From: Winogradskyella sp.
GTDB taxonomy: Bacteria; Bacteroidota; Bacteroidia; Flavobacteriales; Flavobacteriaceae
NCBI GenBank assembly: GCA_028383925.1
Contig: JAOEWO010000004.1
Span: 1 to 64,000 of the forward strand
Direction: 5' to 3'
Length of the DNA stretch: 64,000 nt
Shown: positions 33,026-40,635 of the stretch, one piece after another
How the letters are laid out: every line of letters starts with the position of its first letter
Numbering within the stretch: the stretch's first letter is position 1
The notes under the pieces: generated by a model
The model's database searches: none
What the model was told of the DNA's origin: nothing
Seen by the model: the letters and a program-made list of their open reading frames with translations, nothing else
Position numbers and translations under genes: made by a program

Positions 33026-34978
33026 TTAATCAATGAGACCAAAAGGATGCACATCTAATTTCTTTTTGTTTAAGGGTTGTGTCTCTATTTTTGATTTAAG
33101 CGGTGTAACAGCTCTAGTTTTATTAAACCATATATACTCATCAAATTGCGACGGCAAAACGGTTTTATAATAATGACTCATGCGCTCTGTCTTTGGTCTG
33201 TACACAACACCAATAGCTCGCTGTAATCTTGGTGTATTTAAAAATTCTCTCAACTTTTTTTCTGTATGTTCTGCACGCAACGGTAAGGTAAAATTAGACA
33301 CATTTGTTTTATAACAGAGATGTTCATAGCTTTTTGGTAAAGACTCATTTATAGGTATTACTTGCATTGGGTCACCCCAGTTTTTGGCAGCTGCAACGGT
33401 ACCTGTATGAGTACCAAAACCAATAGCGTAAGATTTAGACCCAAAATGCTCCTTACATAAATGGCCAATATTTATTTGGCCTCTAGCGTACATTTGTGTA
33501 GCCAAGGCATTACCTATATGGGAGTTGTGTGCCCACACAATAGCTTTAGAGTCTTTACCATAATAAGACATTAAAGATTTTAAAGTATAAAACATATGAA
33601 AATCGCGCAAATTCCATGATTCTGCACTACCGTAATACATCGCTTTATAGTAGCGCTCTGCATCTACTACAACCGTAGCGTTTTGGTAAGCATAAAGATA
33701 GGCTTGAGAATGATTGAGCTTATTTTTATTTTTTAATAAGTAAAATAACATTTTTAGCACTTTTTTTTCGCAACTTTCTAATTTATCAGTTTTTAGTAGT
33801 TTACCATATACTGTAGGATTAGACATGTATGGCATAATACAAGAATATCGTAATTTTGCAAATGTTGCTAAATTGGGATCTATACCCTCTAAATAACTAA
33901 TTACTAAATCTATAGAGTTTTCTAAACCGTATAAATCGAGTCCATAAAAACCTACTGTATTATTATGCTTATTGTTATACACCTTAAGCCACTCTACAAA
34001 ATTTAAAACCTCTTCATTTTTCCACATCCACTCCGGAAAACGTTTAAAAGGCATCCAATCTTGTGATTGGTATTGGTGTCTTACATAATTATTAATCTGC
34101 TCGGCATCAGACCAATCTGCTTCAGCACAAACAAGATTAAACCCTTTTTGTTCTATTAACGCTTTTGTAATTTCTTGTCTGGTAGCATAAAACTCTGATG
34201 TACCATGAGACGCCTCACCCAACAATACGACTTTGGCATCACCAATACGTTCTAACAAGCCTTCTATAGGGAATTTATTAATAGTTTTAAAAGGAATAGA
34301 ACTCATCCCTATTTCATCTATAATTTCATTTTCGGGATATCTTTCGGTGCCTATTACAGGCATTAATGTTGGCTTAGGGATAAAATAATTATCTCGTAGT
34401 GTTTTTGTAACATATTCGGTTTCAGAAATCCGCTCTATAGTTTCTAAAATAACATGTGCCCAATCTGGGCCTACTGGTGCTAATAGCTTAGCCCCAATTT
34501 TTAACTGTTGCTTTAGAGTCTTTGGTATTTTACTAAACTCTGAAGCACTTAAAATGGCATCATAAGGTGCATTTACTTTCCATCCGTTTTCAAACTTCCC
34601 AATTTTTATATGTACGTTAGTAATGTCTATATTCTTTAAAACCTCTAACACCCAATTTGCATACGTTTTGGTAGTTTCTATAGCATATACGTCTTTATAT
34701 ATTTTAGAAAGCACTGCTAAAATGTAAACAGAATCTGCACCAGTAATAAGAATTTTATCTGCTTTTTTTACTTGTAATTGTTCTAACATTCGGGCAACTA
34801 CAATAACTCTAGGCTCTGTTTTTTCTATAGCTTTTTCTATACGTACATCTTCATAAAAATAAGGATGTAAGTTTTCTGATAAAAAAAAAGCTTTAGGAAT
34901 ATTTTGGAAGGCTTCTAAGAGCAGCATATTGCTAATGCCTTTATCTTTTAATTGTGTTTCAAAACTAAGGTCTTTCAT
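33026..34978 (-). CDS. Fusion of PCMT-like methyltransferase and erythromycin-esterase-like domain
   Basis: I place the start at 34978 (MKDLSFETQ) because the longer frame start (35017) lies upstream of the likely transcription start (-7 box at 35006-35013). Residues ~1-200 resemble protein-L-isoaspartate O-methyltransferase (NIPKAFFLSENLHPYFYEDV, then DKILITGADSVYILAVLSKIY in the SAM loop, which lacks the usual GSG). Residues ~235-620 are erythromycin-esterase homologues (LLGEASHGTSEFY, ICAEADW-like VCAEADWSDAEQIN, WAHNSHIGN), whose conserved His and Glu suggest a hydrolase. The combination occurs in stress clusters of other Bacteroidota. The substrate is unknown; methylation may be lost in the first domain. 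Confidence 0.8.
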   Translation of the reverse strand: MKDLSFETQLKDKGISNMLLLEAFQNIPKAFFLSENLHPYFYEDVRIEKAIEKTEPRVIVVARMLEQLQVKKADKILITGADSVYILAVLSKIYKDVYAIETTKTYANWVLEVLKNIDITNVHIKIGKFENGWKVNAPYDAILSASEFSKIPKTLKQQLKIGAKLLAPVGPDWAHVILETIERISETEYVTKTLRDNYFIPKPTLMPVIGTERYPENEIIDEIGMSSIPFKTINKFPIEGLLERIGDAKVVLLGEASHGTSEFYATRQEITKALIEQKGFNLVCAEADWSDAEQINNYVRHQYQSQDWMPFKRFPEWMWKNEEVLNFVEWLKVYNNKHNNTVGFYGLDLYGLENSIDLVISYLEGIDPNLATFAKLRYSCIMPYMSNPTVYGKLLKTDKLESCEKKVLKMLFYLLKNKNKLNHSQAYLYAYQNATVVVDAERYYKAMYYGSAESWNLRDFHMFYTLKSLMSYYGKDSKAIVWAHNSHIGNALATQMYARGQINIGHLCKEHFGSKSYAIGFGTHTGTVAAAKNWGDPMQVIPINESLPKSYEHLCYKTNVSNFTLPLRAEHTEKKLREFLNTPRLQRAIGVVYRPKTERMSHYYKTVLPSQFDEYIWFNKTRAVTPLKSKIETQPLNKKKLDVHPFGLID

Positions 34979-35005
34979 CTGTTGTAAGTTTAAAAAGTAG
35001 AGCAC

Positions 35006-35079
35006 TAAAATTATCATCGTTTAATCTATTATAAAATGATACAGGTCATTTTACAGGGTCTAAAGACAATCTAACTTTG
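35006..35079. promoter_or_regulatory. Shared divergent regulon operator
   Basis: One TGATACAGGTCA (35037-35048) has -7 boxes at the standard offset on both strands: minus-strand TAATTTTA (plus-strand 35006-35013) for the fusion protein and TAACTTTG (35072-35079) for the gene at 35110. Confidence 0.85.
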
Positions 35080-35109
35080 CGTATTATTAATTCTTAAACT
35101 TTACTTATT

Positions 35110-35610
35110 ATGAAAAAATTATTTCTTGTTTTGTTGGTGTGTGGACTAAACACAACACTAGTTGCTCAAATAATAGAACTCGATACAGTAGTTGTTAGTC
35201 CTATTAAATACAAATATCTTTTTGAAGTACTAGATGATGATATTGACAAAAGCGTTAAAGATTTACAAAAAAAACTTGCCGAATTTGATGTTACAAAAGA
35301 AGACTATTACAACGATGAATATAACGGCTACAGAATATCTTTTTACATACCAAAAGGGTATGCTGTTGCGACCTATGACAAAGATGGCAAACTAATTAAA
35401 ACTATAGAACGCTATAAAAACATAAAGCTACCCATTGCAGTAAGTAATGCATTGGTAGAACGATTTCCTAATTGGACAGTAGATAAAGACGTGTATCAAA
35501 TTAAATATTCTGAAAAAAAATGGGACTCTAAGAAAACTTATAAAATAAAACTAACCAATGGCGAAAAAATTATTAGAGTGAAAACAGACGAAGACGGCAA
35601 CTTTTTATAA
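35110..35610 (+). CDS. Secreted PepSY-like protein
   Basis: A 166-residue protein with a signal peptide (MKKLFLVLLVCGLNTTLVAQ, cleavage near residue 20). The C-terminal half, LPIAVSNALVERFPNWTVDKDVYQIKYSEKKWDSKKTYKIKLTNGEKIIRVKTDEDGNFL, looks like a PepSY/DUF2874-type periplasmic domain (paired 'xxxxFPxWxxxxD...Y.v.f..g...v..d..G'). Functions in that class are poorly known. It is monocistronic between its operator and the terminator hairpin at 35671-35706. Confidence 0.65.
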   Translation: MKKLFLVLLVCGLNTTLVAQIIELDTVVVSPIKYKYLFEVLDDDIDKSVKDLQKKLAEFDVTKEDYYNDEYNGYRISFYIPKGYAVATYDKDGKLIKTIERYKNIKLPIAVSNALVERFPNWTVDKDVYQIKYSEKKWDSKKTYKIKLTNGEKIIRVKTDEDGNFL

Positions 35611-35670
35611 TATAATATTAAGCTTTTTTTTAAGCTACAATCATTAAAACTATTAGTTGCGTAATTAAAC

Positions 35671-35706
35671 AAAGAAGATTGAATGTTAACAGATTCAATC
35701 TTCTTT
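35671..35706 (+). terminator. Terminator-like 14-bp perfect hairpin
   Basis: AAAGAAGATTGAAT (35671-35684) pairs fully with ATTCAATCTTCTTT (35693-35706), loop GTTAACAG, followed by T-rich sequence. Confidence 0.75.
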
Positions 35707-35711
35707 ACCTG

Positions 35712-35797
35712 TTTTGCATTTTGCATTTTGCATTTTGCATTTTGCATTTTGCATTTTGCATTTTGCATTTTGCATTTTGCATTTTGCATTTTGCATT
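35712..35797. repeat. Heptanucleotide tandem repeat TTTTGCA, about 12.3 units
   Basis: Perfect 7-bp units without a mismatch over 86 bp. It lies between the terminator at 35671 and the hsp20 terminator at 36014. No gene is here; an apparent frame on the minus strand is just the repeat in translation. The remaining sequence up to 36014 shows nothing I can support. Confidence 0.92.
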
Positions 35798-36013
35798 AAA
35801 ATAAAAAAAACGACATCCGTTCTAATAATTTAGAGGCATTAAAAACGGTAACAAGAGCTATTTAAAAACCATATTAAAACGAACAAAAAAAAAGTAAGAG
35901 AAGGCAAAACTTAGTTACACTACTTCTAAATAGTTAAGACATTTGATTTTAATAAAGCAGGCATCATAAGACTCTATAAAATGTAATTTAACAAAAGATA
36001 AAGGCAAAACAAA

Positions 36014-36057
36014 ATCCTCTTGCCTTAACTTTTTATGTAAAGTTTTGGCAAGAGGAT
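36014..36057 (-). terminator. Terminator of hsp20
   Basis: An 11-bp outer stem ATCCTCTTGCC (36014-36024) / GGCAAGAGGAT (36047-36057), with an inner AACTTT/AAAGTT stem. On the minus strand it is followed by a T-rich tract, 33 bp after the hsp20 stop. Confidence 0.8.
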
Positions 36058-36089
36058 CACCCCTAAAAACCTGAATAAAAACTCACATT

Positions 36090-36542
36090 TTATGCAATTT
36101 CTATGCGCTTTGGCTTGTGTTGTTTAGCCTCTTCTTTTTTAATAAGATTAAAACGAAGAACACCATCTTTATAATTTGCTTTCACATCTTCCTCTTTTAT
36201 AGATTCGGGTAGTTGCAATTTTTTCTCAAAAGAATTATAACTAAATTCTTTACGTGTATAGTTCTTTTCTTTTTCTTCTTCAGAGTGCGAATTTGCAGCC
36301 GAAATATTTAAGCAACCTTCATCAATGGTAACTTGGAAATCCTTTTTAGAGAAACCAGGCGCCGCTAATTCTACTTCAAAAGCCTTTTCAGTTTCTTTAA
36401 TATTTAACGCTGGTTCATTTAATTGCGTGTTCCAAAGGTCATTGCTTAAAAGTTGACTACCCAAAAAATCATCAGTATCAAAAAAATTTGATGTTACAAG
36501 ATTTCCCCAAGGTCTTCTGTTTCTAAATTTTACTAGTGACAT
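36090..36542 (-). CDS. Hsp20/alpha-crystallin small heat-shock protein
   Basis: A 150-residue protein of Hsp20 length. The alpha-crystallin domain runs from about residue 45 (PALNIKETEKAFEVELAAPGF) to LPESIKEEDVKANYKDGVL, with the AAPGFSKKDF and ANYKDGVLRF signatures. A C-terminal I-x-I-like tail (RIEIA) is present. These chaperones hold unfolding proteins for refolding by DnaK. The operator, perfect palindrome and -7 box lie upstream, and a strong terminator follows, so it is an independent unit of the regulon. Confidence 0.92.
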   Translation of the reverse strand: MSLVKFRNRRPWGNLVTSNFFDTDDFLGSQLLSNDLWNTQLNEPALNIKETEKAFEVELAAPGFSKKDFQVTIDEGCLNISAANSHSEEEKEKNYTRKEFSYNSFEKKLQLPESIKEEDVKANYKDGVLRFNLIKKEEAKQHKPKRIEIA

Positions 36543-36578
36543 AATTTTACAATTTTAAGTTAAACAATTTATTTACTG

Positions 36579-36621
36579 CTAAATTATAATACAACTAGAG
36601 CGATAGAAATGACCTAGGTCA
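36579..36621 (-). promoter_or_regulatory. Perfect-palindrome operator and -7 box for hsp20
   Basis: TGACCTAGGTCA (36610-36621) with minus-strand -7 box TAATTTAG (plus-strand 36579-36586). Confidence 0.83.
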
Positions 36622-37540
36622 GACACTATCTGTTTTTTGTTTTTTTAACATTATAGAGTTTAAAGCTGATAATTACGAATACTTAGATTATAGAATTTAA
36701 GAAGGATATTTTATTATTTTGTGTTAAAAAACTACAGTAAAATCTTAAATAATTTTTAGATGTTTTTTTAACAATTATATACTCCAGTAGTTAAAAACTA
36801 GCAATAGTAGAATGGTATATTAGTAAAAACAAAAAAGGAAGTTAAATAAATAACTTCCTAAGTTTGCGGCTGTAATCTTGATTACAGCCTGACGTTATGC
36901 AAAAATATTTCATTGAGCATCGTTTAATTTATACGAAAGAACTATTTAAAAATAATTCTTAAGAGGCGTTTTTAGTATAATAACATTAACAAAATTTTAT
37001 CAAAATGCATATTATTATTGATTATTTTTATTTTTTCTTCCAATTTTCGATGCTAATATCGTTTTGTACAGTCCTAAAGCAGTAATTTATTAATTTCACT
37101 ATCTTATAAAGGCTGAGTTCAACTCATAAGCCCATACAATAATATCTATATTTTTTTTGTTTAGTAGACCCATATTCCTTAAAATAAGCTAATACCAAGT
37201 CTTAAGCACAAACAGCTTTTATGATATAATCCATTAATTTCATGCTTCATTACTTATAGACATCTCAGAAACCCATACATTTTGTGAGACAGAAAAGAAT
37301 AATAACTACAGGTACATTGGTAATAGACTTTTAAATAAATTTTAATTGTTTATGAATAAAAAAAATATTGAAATTATGTTATCAATTTTTTACATGATTT
37401 CTTTATAACCGTTATTAACTTCACTAGTTAAAAACTAATAGCGGCTAAAAACCATTTTAGGCTCTGAATAATTGGGTTTCATAGGCAAAAGGTGTACGTT
37501 TTCGTATACGTTTTGTAAAAGTAAGAAAATAGAAGACATA
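36622..37540. other. Gene-poor intergenic region with two adjacent hairpins
   Basis: About 900 bp without a supportable gene. It holds two clear hairpins side by side: AGGAAGTTA (36836-36844) / TAACTTCCT (36851-36859), and GGCTGTAATC (36868-36877) / GATTACAGCC (36880-36889, loop TT). No promoter or operator was found here. The region ends at the terminator of the truncated tRNA. It may hold decayed sequence or an unrecognised RNA. Confidence 0.5.
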
Positions 37541-37570
37541 AAAAAACGGATTGTGAGAACACAATCCGTT
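37541..37570 (-). terminator. Terminator of the tRNA-Met remnant
   Basis: Stem AACGGATTGTG (37545-37555) / CACAATCCGTT (37560-37570) with loop AGAA. On the minus strand it is followed by TTTT. This is native sequence downstream of the tRNA. Confidence 0.75.
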
Positions 37571-37593
37571 GATTTTAAAAGCATTTAGCTTAG

Positions 37594-37636
37594 TAGCGGG
37601 AACTGGACTCGAACCAGTGACCTTCGGGTTATGAGT
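37594..37636 (-). other. 3' half of tRNA-Met(CAT): probable att site
   Basis: On the minus strand the sequence from the anticodon loop to the acceptor end is that of a tRNA: CTCATAACCCG (anticodon CAT, plus-strand ATG at 37631-37633), then AAGGTC, the T arm ACTGG/TTCGAGT/CCAGT, then TCCCGCT and discriminator A (37594). The 5' half is missing: upstream sequence does not pair with the anticodon stem or acceptor. Loss exactly at the anticodon loop is typical of tyrosine-recombinase integration in a tRNA gene. The fragment keeps its terminator to the left, so the inserted DNA is on the right (from about 37637). Confidence 0.8.
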
Positions 37637-37897
37637 CGGAAAAACAAAATCACAAACCTCTATTAAACAATAATTTAGCATTCTAAACATTGAAGAAATA
37701 CTACTACTTATCTTGAAATAAGATACTTCAAAAAGATACTTTTTTCAAACTATTCATTTTGCCAATAAATGCAAATAGCAAAATATATTACTTGTCGTAA
37801 AATAAGCGATTAATTTAAACAAAAAATAGCAACTCTAATATTAACAAACTAATTCATTTTGATATGATTGCAACTAGTATCCAAAATACGATCTGTT
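37637..37897. other. Probable left end of an integrated island
   Basis: No gene or promoter is supported. The sequence is very AT-rich. It starts at the tRNA fragment and leads to the tail of the L,D-transpeptidase gene. No integrase gene is seen near it; the integrase, and a complete tRNA-Met, would be expected at the other end of the island, beyond the window. Confidence 0.45.
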
Positions 37898-38878
37898 TTA
37901 TTTAAAGACTTCTCTGTAGTTATTTTTAAGTTTTGTATTGTCATATTTGGAATAGATATCTTTAAACTGTATGGTTTCACCTTCATCATTTGTTGCCTCC
38001 AAATCATACCTAAAAACCACTTTTGTGCCTAATGGTGCATAATAATAAATATACCAAGCATCAGACTCGCTTAAACCAATACATCCATTAGAAGATGCTT
38101 TTTCTAACGTTATTAGATTTGTTGTTGGATGAATAAGCTGACCATGACTAACACCACCTAGTGCTGGCTCTAACCAAGGTATTACTGGCAATTGCGTTAC
38201 CTTGCCATCATCTCTTTTTGTAAGCTTATATTTATGATTATTTCTTGGGTTTATAAAGGTAGGGTTTTTATTTACCCTAATTATTTTACCAATACCTGAT
38301 TTTGTGCGCATATCCACATCGCCTTTCGCCATTGCCAAATAACGTCTTCCATTCTGCCCAACTCGCACTGGGAAACTGTATATTTCTTTTTCGTCTTGCA
38401 TAATGCGAAGCCTAAATTCAGGAATATTTAAATCAAGATGGGTATGTTGCAATCGTTCTTTCAATTCTTGAGTTTTAACAGAGTCAGGAAGAACCAAAAT
38501 CTGACCTTTTTTTAATGCAATTAGCGCTTTAGAATCCTCATTAAAAATACCTTTACCCATAAGGTAATAGTAATCTGTATGAGCTAATGTGTCTATGATC
38601 CATTTGTTATTATGAACAATTAGATATTCGTCTGTAATATAATTTAGTTTTTCATTTTGTGTAGCTACCACACTATCCATCCATTTAAAATATGAGCGAA
38701 TTGAAACATCTTTTTTTACCACAATTTCAATTGGTAATATCGTATTACTCTGTTTTAAATTTTCCATTTGAACTGTCTCATTTTCAATATTTAAATTCCC
38801 TTCATCTCTATTTTCGTTATTGGTGTTTATGCAACCGAAAAACAGGAAATAGAAAACAAATGCTAAAATATGTTTCAT
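37898..38878 (-). CDS. L,D-transpeptidase family lipoprotein
   Basis: A 326-residue protein with a lipoprotein-type signal (MKHILAFVFYFLFFGC, Cys16). The C-terminal catalytic region has the YkuD signature: HPTTNLITLEKASSNGCIGLSESDAW, with the nucleophile Cys in SNGCIGL (usual form SxGC(I/V)R(L/M), here Gly in place of Arg) and an upstream His in GGVSHGQLIHP. The N-terminal ~140 residues are unassigned. YkuD enzymes form 3-3 or lipoprotein cross-links in peptidoglycan. The Arg-to-Gly change in the active-site loop is uncommon. A site at 39129 may serve this gene weakly. Confidence 0.8.
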   Translation of the reverse strand: MKHILAFVFYFLFFGCINTNNENRDEGNLNIENETVQMENLKQSNTILPIEIVVKKDVSIRSYFKWMDSVVATQNEKLNYITDEYLIVHNNKWIIDTLAHTDYYYLMGKGIFNEDSKALIALKKGQILVLPDSVKTQELKERLQHTHLDLNIPEFRLRIMQDEKEIYSFPVRVGQNGRRYLAMAKGDVDMRTKSGIGKIIRVNKNPTFINPRNNHKYKLTKRDDGKVTQLPVIPWLEPALGGVSHGQLIHPTTNLITLEKASSNGCIGLSESDAWYIYYYAPLGTKVVFRYDLEATNDEGETIQFKDIYSKYDNTKLKNNYREVFK

Positions 38879-39097
38879 ATGTTATATTTATTGGTTTTTG
38901 GCGGACACATGCTGTTCGCAAATAATCATTCCCTCGGGTGATAAAACTCTTAGCATGCTCTTTTCATATGTTTTTATTTATTCATTTTTAGAGATTCCCA
39001 GAATGCACGAACTGTTAACTAGTATTTTTTTCGATAGGTTATAATACGACGAACATAGAATTTTCATACGCATTAAGGTTTGATCTTTTTAAACACA

Positions 39098-39186
39098 GAA
39101 AATTATAAAAAAGAAAAAAACTAAAGACTGATAGAGATCATTATCAATATTTATTTTAGACTTTTTTTTTACACTGACCGTCATCA
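39098..39186. promoter_or_regulatory. Two weaker regulon-like operators between 38878 and 39245
   Basis: TGATAGAGATCA (39129-39140) has at the standard minus-strand offset TAATTTTC (plus-strand 39098-39105), a one-base mismatch, for the transpeptidase gene. TGACCGTCATCA (39175-39186) has TAAATTGC at the plus-strand offset (39210-39217), a poor -7 box, for the gene at 39245. The rest of this 366-bp gap shows nothing else. Confidence 0.5.
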
Positions 39187-39244
39187 TTGTTTTAAGTATC
39201 CATACCATTTAAATTGCAATACGCCTACTAAAAAATCTCATATC

Positions 39245-39652
39245 ATGGAAAATCTAGAATTTCCGAACGAAGAATCACTTTCAAAATTTCATCAAGACGT
39301 ACTATGGTGGAAATTAAATATTCAGTTTGTTGAGACCGAAATACTATTTATAAATAGACTTATAAATTCAGCAGCATTTGAGCAAGATATCCCTAATCTT
39401 TTTGAGCAATTAGATAAATTTAAGCACCAAATAAAAACAGAAACAAGAGCATTAGAAAACCTTAAAGAAGACGTAAACAATCATGATGGTAAAATGCAGA
39501 ACATGGCAGAATGTGAAGATCTATTTTGTGACGCAGTGTATTTAAAGAATCATGACACACTCAAAATACATTTCGAGCGTTTTTTTAAAAGTTTTGGTGA
39601 ACTAAAGTCGAAAATCTTTAATTACACAGGCAGTATTTTAAAGAACACATAA
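39245..39652 (+). CDS. Small all-helical protein, paralogue family member 2
   Basis: A 135-residue helical bundle. It has the same features as members at 8473 and 63126: an early W-W pair (VLWWKLNIQFVETEILFINRLI; other members have W...FW-x-DE), a middle acidic helix (LENLKEDVNNHDGKMQNM) and a C-terminal F-x(5)-LKSKIFNY. It overlaps the TauE gene by one base (TAATG), so it is translationally coupled to sulfur-export functions. Function unknown. Confidence 0.6.
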   Translation: MENLEFPNEESLSKFHQDVLWWKLNIQFVETEILFINRLINSAAFEQDIPNLFEQLDKFKHQIKTETRALENLKEDVNNHDGKMQNMAECEDLFCDAVYLKNHDTLKIHFERFFKSFGELKSKIFNYTGSILKNT

Positions 39653-40446
39653 TGCAAACCTTAGGATATTTAATTGCGGTAATAATAGGTGTAATTCTAG
39701 GACTTATAGGTGGTGTCGGATCTATTCTTACTGTCCCTGTTTTTGTTTACCTTCTTGCTATAAATCCTGTTATAGCTACTGCATATTCATTATTCGTCGT
39801 TGGTGTTTCATCACTATTTGGTACGATTGGGAATGTTAGAAAAGGATTCGTAGACATAAAAACCGCCATTGTATTTGCAATTCCTGCCCTAATTGCCGTC
39901 TATACCACTAGGAAATTTATTCTACCTGCTATTCCTGAAGATCTATTTTCTATAGGAAACTTTTTAGTTACTAAGAGTATTGGTATTATGGTGTTTTTTG
40001 GTATCATTATGTTGCTCGCGTCTTTTTCTATGATTAGGAAAAATGAAAACAAACACGATGATATGATCACGAAGGTGCAATTTAATTACCCAATGATTAT
40101 CATAGAAGGCCTTGTTGTTGGACTACTAACAGGAATCGTAGGTGCGGGCGGAGGGTTTCTAATAATTCCCGCACTGGTCTTATTGGCTAAGTTGCCAATG
40201 AAAAAAGCCGTGGCAACTTCATTATTAATTATCGCTATAAAATCGTTGATAGGGTTTATTGGTGATGTTGAAAACCTAGAGATTGATTGGTCATTTCTTC
40301 TTCGTTTTACTGGATTATCAATAATAGGAATTTTTATAGGGATATGGCTTAATAAATTCATCGATGAAAGCAAACTTAAAACGTATTTCGGCTGGTTTGT
40401 GTTACTTATGGGAATCTATATCATCTTCAAGGAACTTTTTTTATAA
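39652..40446 (+). CDS. TauE/SafE-family sulfite exporter-like protein
   Basis: A 264-residue membrane protein with about eight helices. It has the family's two repeated Gly-rich motifs, IGVILGLIGGVGSILTVPVF near the N-terminus and GLLTGIVGAGGGFLIIPALV near residue 160. Members export sulfite, sulfonates or related anions. It precedes the persulfide-dioxygenase-like and SQR genes, which fits removal of sulfite made from sulfide. Overlaps the upstream helical gene by 1 nt. Confidence 0.85.
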   Translation: MQTLGYLIAVIIGVILGLIGGVGSILTVPVFVYLLAINPVIATAYSLFVVGVSSLFGTIGNVRKGFVDIKTAIVFAIPALIAVYTTRKFILPAIPEDLFSIGNFLVTKSIGIMVFFGIIMLLASFSMIRKNENKHDDMITKVQFNYPMIIIEGLVVGLLTGIVGAGGGFLIIPALVLLAKLPMKKAVATSLLIIAIKSLIGFIGDVENLEIDWSFLLRFTGLSIIGIFIGIWLNKFIDESKLKTYFGWFVLLMGIYIIFKELFL

Positions 40447-40461
40447 TTAAATGTGCTAAAC

Positions 40462-40504
40462 TGATAGAGGTCAGTGTTTTTATAGGTCTTAAAACCGAAA
40501 TTTG
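40462..40504 (+). promoter_or_regulatory. Regulon operator for the MBL-rhodanese/SQR operon
   Basis: TGATAGAGGTCA (40462-40473). The standard -7 position reads GAAATTTG (40497-40504), one base off TAnnTTTG. The same operator word recurs before 51571. Confidence 0.7.
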
Positions 40505-40635
40505 AAAGCTATGTTACGGTACTGATGTTTGGGTCAGTATATCTTAATACGAGATTTTTTAATCACGTTTTAGATCTAGGTTAGGCTTAATATCTAAGGA
40601 AACATATGTCACAATAATTTAAACCCGAAAAGAAA

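Noticed and set aside
35538-35789. Minus-strand frame with MQNAKCK repeats
   Set aside because: It is only the TGCAAAA repeat in translation and overlaps the end of the 35110 gene.
35712-35797. CRISPR-like array
   Set aside because: Units are 7 bp without spacers, so it is a microsatellite.
37457-37690. 77-codon minus-strand frame over the tRNA fragment
   Set aside because: Its translation HNPKVTGSSPVPATK is the usual spurious reading of a tRNA 3' end and it covers a terminator.
40533-40546. TGATGTTTGGGTCA as another operator
   Set aside because: The spacer is 8, not 6, and no -7 box lies at the standard distance; the site at 40462 explains this promoter.
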